A DNA stretch of 64,000 bases from Aulostomus chinensis (taxonomy: Eukaryota; Chordata; Actinopteri; Syngnathiformes; Aulostomidae): positions 11,243,723 through 11,307,722 of the forward strand of contig JBBMOA010000003.1 of the NCBI GenBank assembly GCA_037954235.1, in the 5' to 3' direction. A program made the position numbers and the translations under genes. Below are positions 61,861 through 64,000 of the stretch, in pieces (position 1 is the first letter of the stretch; each line of letters begins with the position of its first letter). The notes under the pieces were generated by a model. That model saw only the letters and a list, made by a program, of their open reading frames with translations, was not told the origin of the DNA and did not search any database.

Positions 61861-62257
61861 ACTTTCACTCTTCTCTTTTTGACTGAGAGTGATTGCTTCA
61901 TCTTTCAAAGCGATCTTCTGCAAAGAAAAATCAATCATGAATTGAAATATGCCACGATTCAGTCACAGAAACTATCCTCCATCTACCAGATTAAAGATCA
62001 GCCGTAATGAATGTCACAGGCTCTTGTACCCATTAATTATAAAGATTAGAATCATGACTTTGTTTTCAACTCGCAGCCCTGCTGATTCTCAAGGTCATTC
62101 TCGTCTAAGAAGACTTAGCCACAAAGACACAAAAAGAAATTATGAATAAAATGTTCAAACATATTTTTCCATTACCTCACATAGTGTTTACACAATACCA
62201 AAAAATATAATGATCCATACAATTGTTAAGTTCATAGATCCCTACTTACACATAGTA

Positions 62258-62258
<1 letters not shown>

Positions 62259-62298
<40 letters not shown>
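62259..62298. repeat. (TG)n microsatellite
   Basis: About 20 TG units. Confidence 0.95.
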
Positions 62299-62299
<1 letters not shown>

Positions 62300-62526
62300 T
62301 GATGCATTTTCAGCAGTATATTGTGCTGGGACTGTGAAAACCTGAAGTAGAGATTCAATGAAAACCTAAATCTCCTCATTATTCTTGCCTCTACATACCT
62401 GTAAATTTAATCGATGCCACCAGGGAAGACTGTGAAATCATGTGGCTGCACGTCAAAGTGTGTCTGCACTCTGTGTGCATACTAATGCCAGAGCAAAGCA
62501 AAGCCCGGAATAGACAGTGTGTGTAA

Positions 62527-62545
62527 GAGAGAGAGAGAGGCAGAC

Positions 62546-62589
<44 letters not shown>
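62527..62589. repeat. (GA)n microsatellite, interrupted
   Basis: GA units with two short interruptions. Confidence 0.93.
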
Positions 62590-62594
<5 letters not shown>

Positions 62595-63980
62595 ACAGAG
62601 AGCAAGAAAGCAACCACAGAAAATCTCTCTTCAAAGATAGATAAATATAGTGGAAAAAGTAGATTGTGTTGACATTTAGTAAATATTTTATCTAGGAGAA
62701 AAATAAGCTTAAACTCCATTTTCAGATGCTTAAAGGTCTACCTTATCGACTTTTTTGTGCTGGCCTCTACCTTTCATATGTGATTATACTTGCAAAAATA
62801 TCCCCTCCGCCTACAACATGTCAACTTGAAAAGAGATATGGCTGGTAAAGTCACTGTCCTCTTTATCCATCATACTCCCTGCATCATTTCCCTGGTCATC
62901 GCCTGTGTACTCGTGGTGCTCCAAATTGTGATGGTGCGATCAGATATGGGAGATAAGTGATTGTCTCTTGACAGTCAATCGAGATGGCCAGACAGGAAAT
63001 GAAGAAAGGAGCCACTGCATGATGCTTCAGTAGATGCTCCCCCCTATTTCTCTATTCTGCCTCTCTTCATCCATCTATCGCACACATCTGTCCACCCATC
63101 CATCCATCGTTCTCCAAGGTAGGTCAAAAGAAAGATCCTGCTTGGCAGCTCATTCCTCACTCTGATGAAGCCGCTTGTTAGAGACTCATCAACTCCTCTC
63201 TGTGTCTTCCTCTCTCTCTCTCTCTCGCCTTCTCTCTCCCTCACACATACAAACACACACAAACACATATATACTCAACCTGCAATGCTATCTTTCACTT
63301 TAATACTTGTCTTAGAGTGTCTCTATTTCACTTTTTACTCTGACTGCCTTTCCTCACATCTCAGGTCTCTCTCATTAAAGACACCTCCAACAGTAGAGTC
63401 TACGCAGGAGGTGAAGCATCTGAGCCAGCGGTGTGTGTGAGGGGGACAGATTTCACCATGGGCAGGGAGTAATTACCCAGGCAGGCAGGCATCTCAGTAA
63501 AACTTTGCCAGAGGTGTTCAGGTGGTCTGCTGGTTATATGAATAGAAATATGAACACAACAGTGGTTAAGGTCTGGATGACAGCCTTTGTTGAATACAAC
63601 CTCGACACCACGTGCTAAATATTTCATAATGTAAGTTGGCCCAAAAACACCCAGTGAATATGACACACATGCAACATCATATGTCAGGATACTGTGTTAG
63701 TGTTTCAGCTACCCCCGCGAAATTATTCATATAACCGTCAGAATTTGAATAATTTGTCTTAAAACATTTGGAAAGTGATAAAATAATTTTATTGTGTGGC
63801 TCAATCAATAAAATAATTCATCCATATTCATATTAGCTAAGGAATAACTAGAAGTATTTGTCCCAGTCTACCAGTTCTGCCTTTAAAATAGAGGTTAAAG
63901 ATATATAGAGGTTCTAGAGTGTCATGCAACCCTGCAACCTGTGTCATTGTCAGAATTTGTTTAGTTTGGTCTGATAACAT

Positions 63981-64000
63981 GGGCAGCACGGTGGTACAGT
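63981..64000 (+). mobile_element. start of a further tRNA-derived SINE, cut by the window end
   Basis: The last 20 bases, gggcagcacggtggtacagt, match the head of the SINE family seen at 3051, 16141 and 60491, including most of the A box. Confidence 0.7.

Larger units (their letters stand above)
27550..64000 (-). other. tafa1: tafa1 transcription unit, 3' part (partial gene)
   Basis: Three exons on the minus strand join in phase into the mature domain of a TAFA (FAM19A) protein, a small secreted chemokine-like peptide family expressed mainly in nervous tissue. The joined exons give the ten-cysteine spacing C-x7-CC-x13-C-x-C-x14-C-x11-C-x4-C-x5-C-x10-C and end in IHPRT, which is how I remember human TAFA1 ending; other TAFA paralogues end differently. 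The exon(s) for the signal peptide and propeptide are not visible up to base 64000 and should lie to the right. The 3' limit is set only by a candidate poly(A) signal. Introns in the window are 10.7 kb (38394-49097) and 9.5 kb (28747-38268). I cannot tell which fish duplicate this is. Confidence 0.9.
49239..64000 (-). other. tafa1 intron 2 (partial) and its contents
   Basis: This sequence precedes exon 3 on the minus strand. I searched it for the missing signal-peptide exon, meaning a hydrophobic leader followed by a His-rich stretch and a donor in phase 1, and did not find it. It contains GA, GGAGA, CA and TA microsatellites, a CCTAAC-rich repeat (57930-58190), a SINE (60491-60883), an RTE-like RT relic (61195-61860) and the start of another SINE at 63981. 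The gaps 51030-52750, 53580-57070, 58270-60480 and 62600-63200 hold nothing I recognise. Confidence 0.7.

Noticed and set aside
1..64000. CRISPR arrays, operons, rRNA, or a multi-gene novel system
   Set aside because: The sequence is eukaryotic with one identifiable gene; the regular repeats are microsatellites and dispersed elements, with no spaced direct-repeat array.
49239..64000. tafa1 signal-peptide exon
   Set aside because: I searched the minus-strand frames for a hydrophobic leader plus a His-rich stretch and a suitable donor; none was convincing, so I place it outside the window.

Overview
This window reads as nuclear DNA of a teleost fish. Three things support that: several families of fish-type retrotransposons and DNA transposons, dense CA/TG, GA and TA microsatellites, and long introns around small, well-formed exons. 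No bacterial, organellar or viral gene is visible, and almost all ORFs of 60 codons or more are chance ORFs, microsatellite ORFs or transposon remnants.

The one cellular gene I can identify is the 3' half of tafa1 (FAM19A1), a secreted chemokine-like neuropeptide gene, on the minus strand. Three coding exons are present with matching splice sites and reading phases: 49098-49238, 38269-38393, and a terminal exon whose 18 coding bases (28729-28746) spell Ile-His-Pro-Arg-Thr-stop. Together they encode the whole ten-cysteine TAFA domain and the C-terminus. The signal-peptide exon(s) and promoter must lie beyond base 64000, so 49239-64000 is intron. A candidate 3' UTR runs from 28728 to about 27550.

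Layout, left to right. 1-27500: spacer downstream of tafa1, holding a long Harbinger-like element (774-2292) with a pogo-type deletion derivative nested in it (1012-1693), a tandem SINE pair (3051-3629), an L2-type LINE fragment (12131-13486) abutting a hAT-like element (13487-14720), further SINEs (16141, 23202, 24739), a dispersed fish repeat (17560), a decayed Rex1-like RT (18400-19285) and a candidate conserved non-coding block near 19850-20110. 27034-27113: an exon-like sequence on the minus strand that I cannot assign. 28747-38268 (intron 4): a short Harbinger-like MITE and a SINE, with long CA repeats close to both intron ends. 38394-49097 (intron 3): mostly unique sequence plus one LINE relic. 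49239-64000 (intron 2, partial): microsatellites, a CCTAAC-rich repeat, a SINE, an RTE-like RT relic and the first 20 bases of another SINE at the window edge.

I found no evidence of a new multi-gene system. The observations most worth checking are the CA repeats at both ends of tafa1 intron 4, the unassigned exon, and the three-level nested transposon at 774-2292. Family names were assigned by eye from remembered motifs; no database search was run.
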